6,989 nt of DNA, from the NCBI GenBank assembly GCA_041477815.1, contig JBGOUV010000373.1, positions 1 to 6,989 on the forward strand, in the 5' to 3' direction. Shown here one piece after another: positions 5,720 to 6,989 of the stretch. Every line of letters starts with the position of its first letter. Within the stretch, counting starts at the first letter, position 1. This stretch comes from JBGOUV01 sp041477815 (GTDB lineage: Bacteria; Acidobacteriota; Terriglobia; Bryobacterales; JACQDG01). The translations under genes were made by a program, and so were the position numbers. The notes below the pieces were generated by a model, which saw only the letters and a list, made by a program, of their open reading frames with translations, searched no databases and was not told where the DNA came from.

Positions 5720-6115
5720 GTGAAGATGCTGGTGGCGGTGAGTCCGCCGGCCCTCTTTGAGGTCATCGAATACCTTTTTCGGGGCCGGCCGGAGTTTGAA
5801 ATTATCGGGAGTCCGTGCGGCGCCAGGGGTGTGGGGCGGCAGGGAGGGCGGCTGCGGCCTGAACTGATCGTAGTAAATATCAAACCGCTGGGAAGTGGCG
5901 TCTGCCGGACGGTCCAGTCACTCAAGCGGTGGAGTCCCGGATCCAAGCTGATTCTGATCTGTCCCGTGAAGGGATTTGCCCCCAGCGCTCGAAGGAGCGG
6001 CGCCGACGCCTGCCTGGAGGCCGAGACCCTGGTAGGCCGGCTGTTACCGACCGCGCAACGCCTGGCCAGAACCAGCCAAGCCGAGCTGTTGCTGTCTGAG
6101 AGGACGTCATCATGA
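5720..6115 (+). CDS. Degenerate response-regulator receiver domain (pseudo-receiver)
   Basis: The 131-residue product has the length and strand/helix pattern of a single CheY-like receiver, but none of its chemistry. Aligned by eye to NarL-type receivers, the Asp pair after strand 1 is Val7-Ser8, the phospho-acceptor Asp is Asn53 (LIVVNIKPLGSG), the Thr/Ser after strand 4 is Cys81, and the Lys after strand 5 is about Ala101. The GAD at 94-96 and the hydrophobic strand LILIC at 77-81 are retained. There is no HTH or other output domain. The GTG at 5720 is chosen because GAGG at 5710-5713 is 6 nt upstream. ATG 5726 or an upstream TTG at 5666 are alternatives, the latter adding 18 residues without family resemblance. 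The stop overlaps the next gene's start as ATGA, so translation is coupled. It cannot be phosphorylated in the usual way, so a protein-protein role is likely. The fold call rests on pattern only. Confidence 0.6.
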   Translation: MKMLVAVSPPALFEVIEYLFRGRPEFEIIGSPCGARGVGRQGGRLRPELIVVNIKPLGSGVCRTVQSLKRWSPGSKLILICPVKGFAPSARRSGADACLEAETLVGRLLPTAQRLARTSQAELLLSERTSS

Positions 6116-6989
6116 CTACAAACTTCATACGAGCTATGCTATGCTGCGCGGGCGCTGGGATGGGAGTCGCCACGGCGGCCTTGACCGACACGGGCATCTA
6201 TTCTCCGCCCAGCTATAACAGCTTCCTGCCGCCGGCCGTGGGCGGCAGCTATGCCGATCCAGTCTTCGGCTCCACCATCAAGCGGATCTCGAACGCTCTG
6301 GGTACACCTAATGTCGATCGCGGCGGCAACCTCACCTGGATCACCGACGAGTATTCCACGATGAGCCCCTTCAACAGCGACAATTCGAGGCTCCTGCTGG
6401 TGCATCAGAGCTACTTCGGGCTCTATGACGGCGCGGGCGTCTATCTCCGCGACCTTCCGCTCGAGATCAGCGCCGCCAGCGAACCCCGGTGGTCGCGGAA
6501 GGACAACCATACGATTTACTACGTTCGCGGCAACCAGCTCAAGACCTACGACGTTTCCAGCGGCGCGACGAGCGTGGTGCACACGTTCAGCGAGTACACG
6601 GCCATCAGCGGCAAAGGTGAGTCCGACATTTCCTTTGACGGCGATCGCTTTGTCTTCGCCGGAGACGGCCGCTACGTCTTCGTGTATCAGATCAGCACGG
6701 ACCGCAAATCTCCGGTGTTCGATACCGGGGGCCGCAGCTTCGATAGTCTGTACATCACACCCGGCAACAACGTCACCCTCACCTGGAATCAGTCCGGTAG
6801 CGTCCGCTACACGGGTATTGAGATGTACGACGGGGACATGAAGTTTCAGAGACAGTTGGCCCGCGCGGGCGGACACATGGACGTCACCCGCGACACCGAT
6901 GGCAGCGAGGTCCTGGTCTGGACCAACTCCAACGATCCGCAGCCGATCTGCAACAACGGAATCGTGAAGATCCGGCTGGCCGACGGACA
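6112..6989 (+). CDS. Exported beta-propeller-like protein, 3' end outside window
   Basis: The frame stays open from the ATG at 6112 to the window edge (292 whole codons) with no stop, so the C-terminus is missing. The ATG overlaps the stop of the receiver gene (ATGA), and AGAGGA at 6099-6104 lies 7 nt upstream. Residues 1 to about 23 look like a signal peptide (Arg7, then a small/hydrophobic stretch ending in ATAA). The rest shows repeating blade-like units of the type SPFNSDNSRLLLV, PRWSRKDNHTIYYV, DISFDGDRFVFAG and HMDVTRDTDGSEVLVW, each a strand pair with a polar turn, as in secreted WD40-like or oligogalacturonate-lyase-like beta-propellers. The first blade signature appears near residue 80 and more should lie beyond the window. 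No catalytic residues can be assigned. Together with the receiver gene it forms an operon divergent from the two-domain exported protein, which suggests a shared job at the cell surface or on polymers, by inference. Confidence 0.8.
   Translation, partial: MTTNFIRAMLCCAGAGMGVATAALTDTGIYSPPSYNSFLPPAVGGSYADPVFGSTIKRISNALGTPNVDRGGNLTWITDEYSTMSPFNSDNSRLLLVHQSYFGLYDGAGVYLRDLPLEISAASEPRWSRKDNHTIYYVRGNQLKTYDVSSGATSVVHTFSEYTAISGKGESDISFDGDRFVFAGDGRYVFVYQISTDRKSPVFDTGGRSFDSLYITPGNNVTLTWNQSGSVRYTGIEMYDGDMKFQRQLARAGGHMDVTRDTDGSEVLVWTNSNDPQPICNNGIVKIRLADG

Noticed and set aside
6139..6876. Minus-strand frame of 245 codons near the right edge
   Set aside because: It is antisense to the propeller gene, which has a signal peptide, blade-like motifs and ATGA coupling. 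The minus frame has none of these.

Overview
The window looks like chromosomal DNA from a GC-rich, Gram-negative soil-type bacterium. An Acidobacteriota member of the Solibacter type is my best guess. That rests on high GC, a short TadG/TadE/TadE cassette whose first TadE has a Cys-rich loop, and secreted proteins built from modular galactose-binding-like and beta-propeller folds. It is inference from gene style; no marker gene is present to fix the taxonomy.

Layout. Positions 1-241 hold no recognisable gene. A small Cys-containing exported protein of unknown function lies at 242-673 (+). A non-coding stretch of about 760 bp follows (674-1435). Its left part is rich in inverted repeats and its right part is more AT-rich with recurring GTAC-centred motifs. 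Next comes a tight plus-strand cluster: a TadG-like protein (1436-2683), two TadE-like pseudopilins (2699-3151 and 3165-3584) and an Asp/Glu-racemase-like protein (3603-4259). A tRNA-Ser(CGA) follows at 4275-4364. Its extended -10 promoter lies in the last codons and stop codon of the racemase-like gene. After a short gap, a minus-strand gene (4497-5393) encodes an exported protein made almost only of two tandem copies of one galactose-binding-like domain. A 326-bp divergent intergenic region carries a pair of 10-bp CCTAGG-centred palindromes exactly 22 bp apart. The right edge holds a two-gene plus-strand operon: a degenerate response-regulator receiver (5720-6115) overlapping by ATGA with a large exported beta-propeller-like protein (6112 to beyond the window end).

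How it works together. TadG and the two TadE proteins are minor pseudopilin-type components of a Tad (Flp/type IVb) pilus or secretion apparatus. The ATPase, secretin, prepilin peptidase and major pilin genes are not in this window. The genes right of the tRNA encode exported, probably carbohydrate- or matrix-facing proteins, with an apparently non-phosphorylatable receiver domain coupled to the propeller. No CRISPR array, transposase, integrase, phage gene or obvious new defence system is visible. The most unusual points are the receiver lacking every catalytic residue and coupled to an exported protein, the paired palindromes in the divergent region, the tRNA promoter inside the preceding gene, and the inverted-repeat-rich gap after the first gene.
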